Below are positions 1-8,687 of a stretch of DNA of 64,000 nt, piece by piece. The notes under the pieces are model-generated. The model had not been told where the DNA came from and made no database searches. It saw only the letters and a program-made list of their open reading frames with translations. Numbering within the stretch: the first letter of the stretch is position 1; each line of letters opens with the position of its first letter. Source of the DNA: Bog-756 sp036513075 (lineage in GTDB: Bacteria; Actinomycetota; Acidimicrobiia; Acidimicrobiales; RAAP-2); NCBI GenBank assembly GCA_036513075.1, contig DATBZS010000076.1, forward strand, positions 11,451 to 75,450. Reading direction: 5' to 3'. Position numbers and translations under genes: made by a program.

Positions 1-49
1 GACGTGCACCTGGCCCCGGCCGGCTGAATTACCGAAGTCGGGGCCGGAC

Positions 50-493
50 CTACAGCGAGCGGCCCATCCGCAGTCCCGGTCCGAACTCGGAGAGCACCGT
101 AGCCTCGACCACGAATCCGACCGCCTCGTAGAAGGCCCGGGCCTGCGGGTTGCCGTCGACCCCGATCCGTTCCACCCCGGCAGCCCGTGCATGGTCCACC
201 ACGTCGTCGAGCAGCGACCGGGCGATGCCCCGCCGCATGCGTGCGGGGTCGACGAACAGGTCGACCAGCTCGAGCGCGTCGCCGGCCCGCGTGGTGGTGA
301 CGAAGCCGACGATTGTGCCGGTCCGGTCGTCAGTGGCCACCCGGCAGCGGGACGTGGGGTCATCGGACGGTGTGAACACCAGGGCGATGGGATGTGCCTC
401 CAGCGCCACGCGATCGCCGGGGTTGGACAGCGAGGCCCGCTCGAACACCGACTGCAGCCCGGTCCGGTCGCCGGAGGCGGCGTCACGGATCAT
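50..493 (-). CDS. GNAT family N-acetyltransferase
   Basis: Predicted acyl-CoA-dependent N-acetyltransferase of about 147 residues, the usual size of a single GNAT domain. The middle shows the GNAT core: a strand ending in ALELVDLFVDPARMRRGIA followed by a helix, which matches motif A (R/QxxGxG/A acetyl-CoA pyrophosphate loop, here RMRRGIA). The end has the NPQARAFYEAVGF motif typical of the family (the FY-x-x-x-GF signature). The substrate cannot be told. An upstream GTG at 499 gives two more residues; I prefer the ATG at 493. A 13-bp direct repeat lies across the start region (about 484-512). Confidence 0.85.
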   Translation of the reverse strand: MIRDAASGDRTGLQSVFERASLSNPGDRVALEAHPIALVFTPSDDPTSRCRVATDDRTGTIVGFVTTTRAGDALELVDLFVDPARMRRGIARSLLDDVVDHARAAGVERIGVDGNPQARAFYEAVGFVVEATVLSEFGPGLRMGRSL

Positions 494-597
494 CGGCACG
501 GATCATCGGCACGGATCGTCGCCACGCACCATGACCACGGTCCCACCATTACGGACGGCTACGTCGACCGGGGCCGAAGTCCGGCACCGACAGCGGC

Positions 598-1254
598 TCA
601 GCTGGAGGCCGGCTCGTAGTACGGGTTCGTGCCATCCGCGTGGTCGGTGACATCGACGACGTTGCCGATTTCCGGGATGGCCTCACGCAGGATGACCTCG
701 ATGCCTTGGGACAGCGTGGCCTTGGCCATGCCACAGCCCTGGCATCCGCCGCTGAGCCGGAGATACACCGAATGTTCCTCGACGGCCACCAGGTCGGCCC
801 GGCCACCGTGGGAGGCGATGCTCGGGTTCACCTGCTGCTCGAGGACATTCACGACGCGCTGGGCGAACGGATCGGACAGGTCGACGTCGGGAATCGATCC
901 GAGGCCGGCCAGGGTCGGAGCCGGCGGGGTATTCGGATTGACGATGACAAGGCCACCTTCGCCCGAAGGATCGGTGACGAAGTCGAGCGAGGCGCCCTGC
1001 AGTCGACCCACGCTGGACGAGGGGACCACCACGGGGAGGACCTCGTCGGGCTGGACCACGTCGCCGTTCCCGGCGTCGGCCAGGGCCTGGAAGTACATGT
1101 CGTAGGTGTAGGCGCCGTCGGCATCGCCGCTGACTTCGAGCCACAGTGCCAAGGACTCCGACTCGGACTCGTTGGCCAGGACCTCGAGCACGGTGGCGCG
1201 TGCCTCAGGGGTGACGGTCAGTACGGGGGCGATGTCCTCACGGTCTTCATCCAT
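598..1254 (-). CDS. NfuA-type iron-sulfur cluster carrier (degenerate A-type plus NifU C-terminal domain)
   Basis: About 218 residues with the NfuA layout. The N-terminal half resembles the HesB/IscA fold but lacks the A-type cysteines. The C-terminal half is a NifU domain with the cluster-binding CxxC (GGCQGCGMA near residue 177). Family knowledge: such proteins deliver 4Fe-4S clusters to apo-enzymes in the cytosol. The reading frame continues upstream to 1311, but I place the start at 1254 because a good -10 hexamer (TATGAT, minus strand 1267-1262) lies 7 nt upstream, as expected for a leaderless mRNA. It diverges from the Cys-rich gene starting at 1273. Confidence 0.88.
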   Translation of the reverse strand: MDEDREDIAPVLTVTPEARATVLEVLANESESESLALWLEVSGDADGAYTYDMYFQALADAGNGDVVQPDEVLPVVVPSSSVGRLQGASLDFVTDPSGEGGLVIVNPNTPPAPTLAGLGSIPDVDLSDPFAQRVVNVLEQQVNPSIASHGGRADLVAVEEHSVYLRLSGGCQGCGMAKATLSQGIEVILREAIPEIGNVVDVTDHADGTNPYYEPASS

Positions 1255-1261
1255 GCCTGCC

Positions 1262-1267
1262 ATCATA
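1262..1267 (-). promoter_or_regulatory. Predicted -10 element, leaderless start of the NfuA-type gene
   Basis: TATGAT on the minus strand, 7 nt before the ATG at 1254. The spacing puts transcription start at or next to the start codon. No Shine-Dalgarno fits this start. Confidence 0.5.
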
Positions 1268-1272
1268 AGGGC

Positions 1273-2022
1273 GTGTCCCCCTCCCACAAGCACGTGCCCG
1301 ATGACGCCCACGAATGGGTCAGCTTCGACGATCCCGGCGAGGAGCGGACCTGGCTATTCGACGTGACCTTCCTGGTCAGCGGGTGGACCTGCATCTTCGG
1401 CAACGGCTGCCAAGGCGTGCTGACCGGTCCCGCACCCGAGCTGGTCCAGGGATGCTGCTCCTATGGCGCCCACTTCACCGGCAAAGAAGACGCCGACAAG
1501 GTGGCCGCCGTGGCCAAGACACTCGGTCCGGATGTCTGGCAGTTCCATGCCAAGGGGCGCAAGGGTGTGGTCAAGAAACTCGCCGACGGCGACCTCGGCA
1601 CAAAGTTGGTCGACGGCGCCTGCATCTTCCTCAACCGCCCGGGATTCCCGGCCGGACCTGGATGTGCACTGCACATCGAGGCTGAGGCCCGCGGCGTCAG
1701 CCACGTCGAACTCAAGCCCGAGGTCTGCTGGCAACTTCCCCTGCGCCGCGAGGACGAAACGGCGCCCGACGGTCGGGTCACCTCGGTTGTCCGCCAGTGG
1801 GACCGGCGGCACTGGGGTGACGGCGGAGCGGAGTTCCACTGGTGGTGCACCGAGGACCCGGCGGCCTTCGGTGGGCACGACCCCGTCTACAAGACCATGC
1901 GCACCGAGCTCGAGACGATGGCCGGTAAGAAGGTCTACAAGCGACTGGTGGCCTATCTCGACGAGCGGACCGCCCCCGGGGCGACGGTGACCCTGCTGGC
2001 CCACCCGACCGTGCGCCACTGA
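1273..2022 (+). CDS. Cys-rich YkgJ/DUF3109-like putative metal-binding protein
   Basis: 249 residues from a GTG at 1273; upstream in-frame sequence is antisense to the NfuA-type gene and is not used. Cysteines cluster in the first third (WTCIFGNGCQG, then QGCCSYGAHF) and recur as GACIFLNRPGF, GPGCALH, EVCWQLPL and WWCTEDP. This pattern resembles the zinc/iron-chelating YkgJ and DUF3109 families, whose biochemical role is poorly known. The divergent Fe-S carrier next door fits a metal theme but does not prove it. Family placement is by cysteine pattern and feel, not by a search. Confidence 0.7.
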   Translation: MSPSHKHVPDDAHEWVSFDDPGEERTWLFDVTFLVSGWTCIFGNGCQGVLTGPAPELVQGCCSYGAHFTGKEDADKVAAVAKTLGPDVWQFHAKGRKGVVKKLADGDLGTKLVDGACIFLNRPGFPAGPGCALHIEAEARGVSHVELKPEVCWQLPLRREDETAPDGRVTSVVRQWDRRHWGDGGAEFHWWCTEDPAAFGGHDPVYKTMRTELETMAGKKVYKRLVAYLDERTAPGATVTLLAHPTVRH

Positions 2023-2066
2023 TCCGGGCCGCACCCAAGGACCGGGTCGGTTGCCCGTTCTGGCGG

Positions 2067-2276
2067 CTACTCGGTCAGTGGGTCGTACTCGTCACTCGTG
2101 GTGGCGGGTGGCGTGGTACCCAGGATCTCGTCGTAGTCATCTTCGGTGGCCAGGCACCACGACGCGTGCTTGTCGTCGGGCTCCGCTCCGCACTCCGGAC
2201 AGCTCCGGTTGGCCGTGGCTACCGACCGCTTCAGGCTCCGCGCTTCTTCGAAGCGGCGATGGCGTCCCTTCTTCAC
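2067..2276 (-). CDS. Small zinc-ribbon-like hypothetical protein
   Basis: 69 residues from GTG 2276, which has a GGAG Shine-Dalgarno 8 nt upstream. The frame stays open to 2393 but that part has no protein-like character. The N-terminus is basic (KKGRHRRFEEARSLKRS). The centre has CPECG followed 13 residues on by a further Cys (SWCLA), half of a zinc-ribbon pattern. The C-terminal tail is acidic. No function is assigned. Confidence 0.6.
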   Translation of the reverse strand: MKKGRHRRFEEARSLKRSVATANRSCPECGAEPDDKHASWCLATEDDYDEILGTTPPATTSDEYDPLTE

Positions 2277-2414
2277 GAGACCAACTCCTTGCCCCACCTG
2301 GGGTGGACTGTTCCCTGCGCACGACGCGCCCGGGTCACCACCTAAGAACGATGCACCCAGTGTAGTGCGACCTCCGCCCAGTCGTGGCACCACGGGCTCG
2401 CTCCGGGGGGCCGC

Positions 2415-2420
2415 TACAGT
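2415..2420 (+). promoter_or_regulatory. Predicted -10 element, leaderless start at 2427
   Basis: TACAGT ends 6 nt before the GTG at 2427, so the transcript should begin at the start codon. Confidence 0.45.
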
Positions 2421-2426
2421 CGGATC

Positions 2427-2663
2427 GTGGCCGACGATTTCGATCCCCAGGAGATGGTGGCGCGGTTCCGCACCCGGGCCGAAGCCGTGCGCAACCGCGG
2501 TCTCCCACCCATCGAAGGGTCGGACCGCCAGCGCTTCATCGAGCAGGCCCAGATCGACTTCATGGACTACGCCATGCTGGGCGACGCCGAGGCCTCCATC
2601 GAGGACGGCGTCCTCACCTTTCGGATCGATCTGCGACCGTCCGAAGGGTCGTCGAACGACTGA
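2427..2663 (+). CDS. Small conserved-looking hypothetical protein (78 aa)
   Basis: 78 residues starting at GTG 2427 with a leaderless-type -10 just upstream. It is acidic and helix-rich, with an amphipathic middle (RQRFIEQAQIDFMDYAMLGDAEAS) and a short predicted beta strand (GVLTFRIDL) near the end. Codon use matches real genes of the window. I do not recognise a family. Confidence 0.6.
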   Translation: MADDFDPQEMVARFRTRAEAVRNRGLPPIEGSDRQRFIEQAQIDFMDYAMLGDAEASIEDGVLTFRIDLRPSEGSSND

Positions 2664-2694
2664 CCGACCGGGCCGTCCACATGGCAGCCCACCC

Positions 2695-3282
2695 CTACCC
2701 GCCGTACTTCATCCGGGTGTCGGTCATCGACAGGATGACATCGTCCTCACCCGGTGAGGCCATTCGGTCGCTCTCCCCGGCGCCCACCACTTCGCCCACC
2801 ACCAGGACATGGCTGGCCACCGGGGGATCCCCTCCACCGGGCACCAGGTCGTCCCAGGTGGTGATCGATCGCACCGAGCAGGCCAACCAGGCCACCGACA
2901 CGGCCAGGCAGGGCAGTCCGCCGGCCACTTCGACCACGGGCTCGCCCTGGAGGGACGTCGCCACGCCGTGGTCATCGAGCTCGACATCCTGGACCGGCTT
3001 GACGAAGTGGCGGACCAGGCCCCGTTCGGACCGGGCCAACAGGCTGACGCTGAACGACCCGCCCCGCTCGATGAGCTGACGGGTGACCGAGCCGGACTCG
3101 ACGGCCACCGCCACCAGTTTCGGCGAGGTGGCGACCTGCATGACCCAGTTGCACGTCATCAGATTCCTGGTGTCTCCGTCCCGGCTCCCCACCACGAACA
3201 GCCCGGTGGGCATGGCCCACAACACCCGCCGGCGGAGGCGGTCGAAGTCGTCGGCGCCACCTTCGGTTCGGTCGCCGCTCAC
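2695..3282 (-). CDS. Flavin reductase-like, FMN-binding protein
   Basis: 195 residues of the flavin reductase-like split-barrel family. Visible family features are the N-terminal MPTGLFVVGSRDG strand-turn, the NLMTCNWVMQVATSPKLVAVAV FMN-binding strand pair, a GGSFSVSLLA segment, and the VGEVVGAG strand near the C-terminus. Members use bound flavin for NAD(P)H-dependent flavin reduction or as the small partner of a monooxygenase. The GTG start overlaps the stop of the upstream lipoprotein gene (GTGA at 3282-3279), so it is the third gene of a coupled operon with 3279-3812 and 3812-4285. Confidence 0.85.
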   Translation of the reverse strand: MSGDRTEGGADDFDRLRRRVLWAMPTGLFVVGSRDGDTRNLMTCNWVMQVATSPKLVAVAVESGSVTRQLIERGGSFSVSLLARSERGLVRHFVKPVQDVELDDHGVATSLQGEPVVEVAGGLPCLAVSVAWLACSVRSITTWDDLVPGGGDPPVASHVLVVGEVVGAGESDRMASPGEDDVILSMTDTRMKYGG

Positions 3283-3812
3283 TGGCCGCCGCCGAAGGGA
3301 TCGCCGCCCCCGGACGGGGGCGCAGTGGTGTCCGTCGTCGGGGTCTGCCCGGTCACGTCCTCCGCCCGCTGGACGGCGACGGCAAGCAGTGTGACCAACT
3401 TGGCCCGCTCGGCGGCCGACCGGGCCAGCAGCTGGTGATTGCCGTTGGCGCCGTTGAAGCAGTCGTCGCCGGCTGCGGTGGCTTCCTCGTAGGCGGTGTT
3501 GAGGGCAAGTGTCAGCTGCTCGTCCGGCGTCGGGAGGTTGCCGATGGCAGTCTGCGCGTCATTGCTCAACAGATCGCACACCTCCTTGATGGCCGTCGGC
3601 GCGTTGTGCTGGGCCAGCGCGAGGGCGACGTTCTTCGAGTCGACCTCGACGGTGCCGATGCCGGACCCGCCGCTGCCATCGTTCATCCAGGTCGTCACCT
3701 GCTGGGCGGGCGTGCCCGACTGCTCTTGGCCGGCGCAGCCGCCGAGCGCCACGGCGAGGCCCAGGGCCCCGAGCAGCAGCGCAGCTGCACCCCGGGGGCG
3801 GGGCCGTGCCAT
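3279..3812 (-). CDS. Predicted lipoprotein, function unknown
   Basis: 177 residues. The N-terminus is a lipoprotein signal peptide: RPRPRG, a hydrophobic run (AAALLLGALGLAVALGG) and the lipobox LGGC, with Cys near residue 25 as the acylation site. The mature part is mostly helical and holds two further Cys (KEVCDLL and DDCFNG), possibly a disulfide. The tail is Thr/Pro/Gly-rich and disordered. The ATG at 3812 overlaps the upstream stop (ATGA), supporting this start over 3971. Middle gene of a three-gene coupled operon. Confidence 0.75.
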   Translation of the reverse strand: MARPRPRGAAALLLGALGLAVALGGCAGQEQSGTPAQQVTTWMNDGSGGSGIGTVEVDSKNVALALAQHNAPTAIKEVCDLLSNDAQTAIGNLPTPDEQLTLALNTAYEEATAAGDDCFNGANGNHQLLARSAAERAKLVTLLAVAVQRAEDVTGQTPTTDTTAPPSGGGDPFGGGQ

Positions 3813-4285
3813 CAGGCGGGGTAGCCGGTCCAGTCCGGACTCCATGCCGGGTCGAGCTGGCGCAGGAACTGGGCGCACCGCTCCTCCTCGGTCTGCTCGC
3901 CGATGGCACCGGCGGCCGAGCGCAGGCCGTCCAGGCAACGGAGGAACCCGCGGTTCCCTTCGTGGGTCCACCGGACCAGGCCTGAGCCCTTCCAGCCGGC
4001 CCCCCGGAGGGCGTCGAGGCCCCGGTGGTAGCCGACGCGGAAGCAGGCATACGCCTCGACGTCGTCGCGGGCCAACGAGCCGAGAGCGGCCCAGGCGTCG
4101 AGCGACTTCGGGACCGAGCGCACCACGTCGGACACCGCGTGGCGACGTCGCTCGCCCGGTTGGGCGAGGGCATCGGCCAGTGCGGCCCGCACCGACTCGG
4201 GCTCGTCGGGCAGGACGGTCTCGGGAAGACCAGTGGTCATCCGGACCGCGGAGACGTCGGACTGATGGCTACCGGGTGCGGTCAT
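3812..4285 (-). CDS. DUF3151 family protein
   Basis: 157 residues, matching the actinobacterial DUF3151 family. Recognisable segments are LPDEPESVRAALADAL, SLDAWAALGSLA, and the highly typical EAYACFRVGYHRGLDALRGAGWKGSG with GNRGFLRCLDGLR downstream. The family has no established function. The start at 4285 is supported by a leaderless-type -10 (TACACT, 7 nt upstream). First gene of the operon with the lipoprotein and the flavin-reductase-like protein. Confidence 0.88.
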   Translation of the reverse strand: MTAPGSHQSDVSAVRMTTGLPETVLPDEPESVRAALADALAQPGERRRHAVSDVVRSVPKSLDAWAALGSLARDDVEAYACFRVGYHRGLDALRGAGWKGSGLVRWTHEGNRGFLRCLDGLRSAAGAIGEQTEEERCAQFLRQLDPAWSPDWTGYPA

Positions 4286-4292
4286 GGGCGTC

Positions 4293-4298
4293 AGTGTA
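4293..4298 (-). promoter_or_regulatory. Predicted -10 element, leaderless start of the DUF3151 operon
   Basis: TACACT on the minus strand with 7 nt to the ATG at 4285. The most likely promoter for the three-gene operon 4285-2695. Confidence 0.5.
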
Positions 4299-4352
4299 GG
4301 ACCCGCCCCGCGGTGCTCCCCCGCGGCCCATCACCAAGGTGCACGGGTCTGA

Positions 4353-5639
4353 TCAGGCGAAGCGGACGAGGTGGTGGTCCTTTTTGCCCCGACGCAGCAC
4401 CAGGTAGCGGCCGGCCACCAGGTCGCGGTCGGTCACGCGGCGGTCGACGTCGTCTTCGCGTCCGTTGTTCACGTAGGCGCCGCCTTGGCTGACCGTTGTC
4501 CGGGCCTGGGTCTTGGACTTGACCAGCCCTGTTTCGGCCAGGAGGTCGACCAGGAGTTCGCCCGGGCCGTCCAGTCGGCCCGACGACAGGTCGGAGGAGG
4601 GCGCGTCGGCGAACACGTCGAGCAGGGTGCGCTCGTCGAGTCCGGACAGGTCGCCGCCGAACAGGGCGGCAGCGGCCAGCTCGGCCCGCATGGTCTCGTC
4701 CTCGCCGTGGACGAGGCTGCACACCTGACGGGCCAGGACCCGGTGGGCCTCGCGCCGTTCGGGACGCTCGGACGTGGCTGCGTCGAGGGCGAGGATCTCG
4801 TCGTGGGCCAGGAAGGTGAAGTAACGGAGATAGTTGCCGACCACAGCGTCCTCGCTGCGTAGGAAGAACTGGTAGAGCTGATAGGGCGATGTGCGGGCGG
4901 CGTCTAACCACACCGCGCCCGATTCGGTCTTGCCGAACTTGGTCCCGTCCGCCTTGAGCACCAGCGGTGTGGTGAGACCGAACACCTCGGCGTGGCGGAC
5001 CTTGCGGATCAGCTCGATCCCCATGGTGATGTTGCCCCACTGGTCGCTCCCACCGATCTGGAGGGTGCAGCCGAAGTCGTCGTACAGCTTCTGGAAGTCG
5101 TAGGCCTGCAGCAGCATGTAGCTGAACTCGGTGTACGAGATGCCCTGGTCGGGGCGGTCCAGGCGGGACCGGACGGAGTCCTTGGCCACCATCTGGTTGA
5201 CAGTGAAGTGCTTGCCCACATCGCGCAGGAAGGCGAACAACGTCATCGGCTTCAGCCAGTCGGCGTTATTGACCAGCAGCGCCCCGGTCTGGCCGCCGAC
5301 CTGGCCGAACTCGACGAACTTGGCCAGCTGGCCGTGGATGCCGGCCAGGTTGGCCTGGAGCTGCTCCTCGGTCAGCAGGGACCGCTCCTCTGATTTGCCG
5401 CCCGGGTCCCCCACGAACCCGGTGCCGCCCCCGGCCACCGCGATCGGCCGGTGCCCGGCTTGCTGGAGGCGCCGAAGGGTGCACACCTGCAGCAGGTGAC
5501 CGACGTGGAGGCTGTCGGCCGTCGGGTCGAAGCCCGTATAGCCGGTCATGGGGTCGCCGTTCAGGCGTGCGCCCAGTTCGGGGTCGGTCATCTGGTGGAT
5601 CAACCCCCGGAAGCGGAGGTCTTCGACGAAGGCGGCCAT
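4353..5639 (-). CDS. tyrS: Tyrosyl-tRNA synthetase
   Basis: 428 residues, normal for bacterial TyrRS. It charges tRNA-Tyr in the cytosol. The HIGH-type signature is DSLHVGHLLQ near residue 50, the tyrosine-binding region includes YMLLQAYDF and GGSDQWGNI, and the KMSKS-type loop is KFGKTESG. The C-terminal S4-like RNA-binding domain follows (LVKSKTQARTTVSQGG to the end). The start at ATG 5639 (MAAFVEDLRFRG) gives the usual N-terminus; the frame runs on upstream to 5849 without family character. No T-box or other leader structure was recognised upstream. Confidence 0.96.
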   Translation of the reverse strand: MAAFVEDLRFRGLIHQMTDPELGARLNGDPMTGYTGFDPTADSLHVGHLLQVCTLRRLQQAGHRPIAVAGGGTGFVGDPGGKSEERSLLTEEQLQANLAGIHGQLAKFVEFGQVGGQTGALLVNNADWLKPMTLFAFLRDVGKHFTVNQMVAKDSVRSRLDRPDQGISYTEFSYMLLQAYDFQKLYDDFGCTLQIGGSDQWGNITMGIELIRKVRHAEVFGLTTPLVLKADGTKFGKTESGAVWLDAARTSPYQLYQFFLRSEDAVVGNYLRYFTFLAHDEILALDAATSERPERREAHRVLARQVCSLVHGEDETMRAELAAAALFGGDLSGLDERTLLDVFADAPSSDLSSGRLDGPGELLVDLLAETGLVKSKTQARTTVSQGGAYVNNGREDDVDRRVTDRDLVAGRYLVLRRGKKDHHLVRFA

Positions 5640-5730
5640 GCCACAGCCTGCCATGCCGGTGGCCGGGGACCGGACGCTACGATCGCCGTGCCGGCCCGAC
5701 CACCGGGGCCCCGACCGGAGGGCATGGACC

Positions 5731-7077
5731 ATGGTGAACCCGTATCTCGAAGGCAACTTCGCCCCGGTAGTCGAGGAACGGACGGACGACCATGAACTCG
5801 AGGTGACCGGCGTGGTCCCGCCGGACCTGGAGGGGCGCCTGCTGCGCAACGGTCCCGACCCGGTGATGCAACCGGTCGACCCGGCCGACTACCACTGGTT
5901 CTCGGGCGACGGGATGGTCCATGCCATCTCCTTGTCCGGCGGCAAGGCCACCGGCTACCGCAACCGGTGGGTCCGCACCCGGGCCCTGGCCGAACAGGTG
6001 GCCACCGTGCCGCCGACCGGCCCGTCCGAGCCCATCAACGGTCCGGCCAACACCCACGTCATCCGCCACGCCGGCACCACACTGGCCCTGGTCGAGTCCG
6101 GATTCCCCCACGCCCTCTCGCCCGACCTCGGTCGGGCCCGGATCCACGACTTCGACAGCACGCTGTCCTCGCCCATGACCGCCCACCCCAAGGTGGATCC
6201 TGTCACCGGTGAGCTGGTCTTTTTCGGCGTGGACGTGTTCGGTCCACCGTTCCTCCGCTACCACGTGGTGGACGCCTCCGGTCAGCTCACCACCACCGAG
6301 GAGCTCGACATCCCCCGGGCCACGATGATGCACGACTTCGGGTTGACGGCCACCCGGGCCGTCTTTATGGACCAGCCGGTCGTGTTCGACCTGGACCTGG
6401 CCGCGCGCGGCCAGTCGCTCCCCTTCCGCTGGATGCCCGAGGCGAGGTCGCGACTCGGGGTGATGCCCCGCAACGGGGGCGACGCCGACCTGGCGTGGAT
6501 CACCATGGATCCGAGCTACGTGTTCCACGTGCTCAACGCCTTCGACGACGGCGACCGCACCGTGCTCGACGTACTCCGCTACGACGCCGTCTTCGAGACC
6601 GAACCGGGCGAGCCGATCAGCCGGCACCTGCCATCGCTGTACCGCTGGACCGTCGACCCGGCCGGCAACCGGGTGCGGGAGGAGGCGCTCGACGACACCC
6701 CGGTCGAGTTCCCCCGCATCGACCCAGCGGTTGCCGGCAGCCGGCAGCGTTACGGCTACTGCACCCGGCTCGGCAGCGACCCCGACCAGCCCAGCTTCGA
6801 GGGCCTGGTGAAGTACGACTTCGCGCGCGATGAGTCGGAGCGGTTCGAACCGGGAGAGGGATGTCAGCCGGGCGAGCCGGTCTTCGTGCGGGCCGCCGAC
6901 GGCGACGCCGAGGACGAAGGTTGGGTCCTGTCGATCGTCTACGACGCCGCCCGCAACCGGAGCGATCTGGTCATCCTGGACGCCACCTCGTTCGCCGGAC
7001 CTCCGGTGGCGACGGTGCACCTGCCCACCCGTGTGCCGTTCGGATTCCACGGTTCGTGGGTGCCAACGGACTCCTGA
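5731..7077 (+). CDS. Carotenoid/stilbene cleavage oxygenase family protein
   Basis: 448 residues, a full-length carotenoid cleavage dioxygenase (lignostilbene/apocarotenoid type). The four His ligands of the non-haem iron can be picked out: TAHPKVDP, MMHDFGLT, YVFHVLNAF and the C-terminal FGFHGSWV. The N-terminus has the family segment GRLLRNGPDP, and HWFSGDGMVH follows. Family members cleave conjugated C=C bonds with O2; the substrate is unknown and no carotenoid biosynthesis gene is in the window. The start ATG 5731 has a GGAGGG ribosome site 8 nt upstream. Confidence 0.92.
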   Translation: MVNPYLEGNFAPVVEERTDDHELEVTGVVPPDLEGRLLRNGPDPVMQPVDPADYHWFSGDGMVHAISLSGGKATGYRNRWVRTRALAEQVATVPPTGPSEPINGPANTHVIRHAGTTLALVESGFPHALSPDLGRARIHDFDSTLSSPMTAHPKVDPVTGELVFFGVDVFGPPFLRYHVVDASGQLTTTEELDIPRATMMHDFGLTATRAVFMDQPVVFDLDLAARGQSLPFRWMPEARSRLGVMPRNGGDADLAWITMDPSYVFHVLNAFDDGDRTVLDVLRYDAVFETEPGEPISRHLPSLYRWTVDPAGNRVREEALDDTPVEFPRIDPAVAGSRQRYGYCTRLGSDPDQPSFEGLVKYDFARDESERFEPGEGCQPGEPVFVRAADGDAEDEGWVLSIVYDAARNRSDLVILDATSFAGPPVATVHLPTRVPFGFHGSWVPTDS

Positions 7078-7269
7078 CCAGACGTCCCGTCACCGCCCGA
7101 CTGACCACCAGCACGTCCGCCCCCCGATAGCCGGGTCGGCGACCGATTCCGGCCGGGTGACACCAGGTCGCCGTCCGACCATGGGAAACTCTGCCTCCAC
7201 TGGGTGGACCGAATCGGTCCCATCGACCCCGGCAGGCAGCCGCCAGGTCTGCACCCCCACTTCGCAACC

Positions 7270-8652
7270 GTGACCACCGACGACCCCACACCTCCCCGCT
7301 CGTCCCGCCCGTCGGGCCGCCCCGCACCCCAGCCGACCGGACGGCCGCGCGGCACCACCCCGGGTTCGGGCCGCGGCGGCTACGACCCCAGGTTCGCCGG
7401 ACCCATCCTGGGTGGGGAAGTGGCGATCCCCTCCAAACGGGAGATTCGCAAGGCCAAACGACGGCGGCGCAGCCGCGGCCAGCGGCTGTTGCGGGCATTG
7501 GTGATCATCGTCGCCTTCCTCGTGCTGCTCGTCGCGTTGGGCTACGGCTATTTCCGCTACCAGTGGGGCCAGATCAGCTCGGCGCCGTGCACCACCTGTG
7601 TAGCCGCGGCCAACGGCGCCCCCTATAACGTCCTCCTCATCGGCTCGGACAGCCGGACGGGCGAGACGGCCGCCCAGGCCCTGCAGTTCGGTTCGTCCCA
7701 AGCGACTGCCGGCGCACGGTCGGACACCATCAAGATCGTGCACGTCGACCCACGGGCCGGTACCGCCTCGACCCTGTCGATCCCCCGGGACACCTTCGTC
7801 ACCATCACGGGCCTGCCCGCCAACTCGCAGCTGTCCACTCAGAACAAGATCAACGCGGCCTTCGCCGGAGGGCCCGACGCGCTCGTGCAGACGATCGAGA
7901 ACACCTTCGGCATCCCGATCAGCCACTACATCGTCATCGGTTTCTTCGGGGTCATGGACGCGGTCAACGCCCTCGGCGGGATCTCCCTCGACTTCCCGTA
8001 CCCGGCCCGGGACCGGGACTGCTCGACGGGTACCTGCTACAACAACTCCGGCCTCAACATCCCGACCACCGGCTGCCAGGTCCTGGACGGCGCGCAGGCG
8101 CTCAGCCTGTCCCGCTCGCGGTACTACCAGTATTACGCCAACGGGTACTGGCATTCCGACCCGACATCGGATCTCGGCCGCATCGAGCGCCAGAACGTCG
8201 TCATCTCGGCAGCCCTCGACAAGGCCAAGTCGACGTACAACCCACTGGAGCTCAACTCGCTGTTGTCCTCGGTGGTCCACGACTTCACCAAGGACAACAA
8301 CCTGACGGCCGGCGATCTGTTCGCCCTGGCCGAGCGGTACCACGCCTTCGGGGGGTCGTCGCTCAACTCCTACGTGCTCCCGACGACCGGGGGGGTGTCC
8401 TCCTACGCCGGCGACGTCGAAGTCGTCCAGCCCGACGCGGCGGCCGCCATGATCACCCAGTTCCTGGGCGGATCGTTCGGGCCCATCACCACCCCACCGG
8501 TCGACGCCTACGGCAACCCGTTGACCCTTACGGCTCCGCCGCCGACGACCACGACCGTCCCGGTGGCCACGACCACCCATCCGGCCGGGTCCGCCCAATC
8601 GACCCCCGCCGCCTCATCGTCGGCACCGTCCTTCGACCCGACCGCCTGCTGA
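7270..8652 (+). CDS. LytR-CpsA-Psr (LCP) family cell-wall glycopolymer ligase
   Basis: About 460 residues. A Pro/Arg-rich cytoplasmic tail is followed by one membrane anchor (LLRALVIIVAFLVLLVALGYGYF) and an extracellular LCP domain. Signature parts are NVLLIGSDSRTGE, the ARSDTIKIVHVDP strand with conserved Arg/Asp, LSIPRDTFV, and the later HYIVIGFFGVMDAVNALGGI and LSLSRSR(Y) blocks. Family members transfer undecaprenyl-linked polymers to peptidoglycan or other acceptors. The C-terminal tail is Pro/Thr/Ser-rich. GTG codons at 7204 and 7270 are both possible starts; neither has a clear ribosome site, and I take the shorter. Confidence 0.92.
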   Translation: MTTDDPTPPRSSRPSGRPAPQPTGRPRGTTPGSGRGGYDPRFAGPILGGEVAIPSKREIRKAKRRRRSRGQRLLRALVIIVAFLVLLVALGYGYFRYQWGQISSAPCTTCVAAANGAPYNVLLIGSDSRTGETAAQALQFGSSQATAGARSDTIKIVHVDPRAGTASTLSIPRDTFVTITGLPANSQLSTQNKINAAFAGGPDALVQTIENTFGIPISHYIVIGFFGVMDAVNALGGISLDFPYPARDRDCSTGTCYNNSGLNIPTTGCQVLDGAQALSLSRSRYYQYYANGYWHSDPTSDLGRIERQNVVISAALDKAKSTYNPLELNSLLSSVVHDFTKDNNLTAGDLFALAERYHAFGGSSLNSYVLPTTGGVSSYAGDVEVVQPDAAAAMITQFLGGSFGPITTPPVDAYGNPLTLTAPPPTTTTVPVATTTHPAGSAQSTPAASSSAPSFDPTAC

Positions 8653-8687
8653 TCCCGACGTCTACCGGGGAACCGCAGGACGGTGGG

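Noticed and set aside
484..512. 13-bp direct repeat at the GNAT start region
   Set aside because: A short tandem duplication with no dyad or promoter feature; probably a replication slip with no function.
640..1272. Upstream in-frame extension of the Cys-rich protein (1273-2022)
   Set aside because: This part is antisense to the NfuA-type gene and has no family character; the GTG at 1273 gives a sensible protein.
6838..6856. GGTTCGAACC-like string resembling a tRNA T-arm
   Set aside because: It lies inside the carotenoid oxygenase coding region and no acceptor or anticodon stems surround it.
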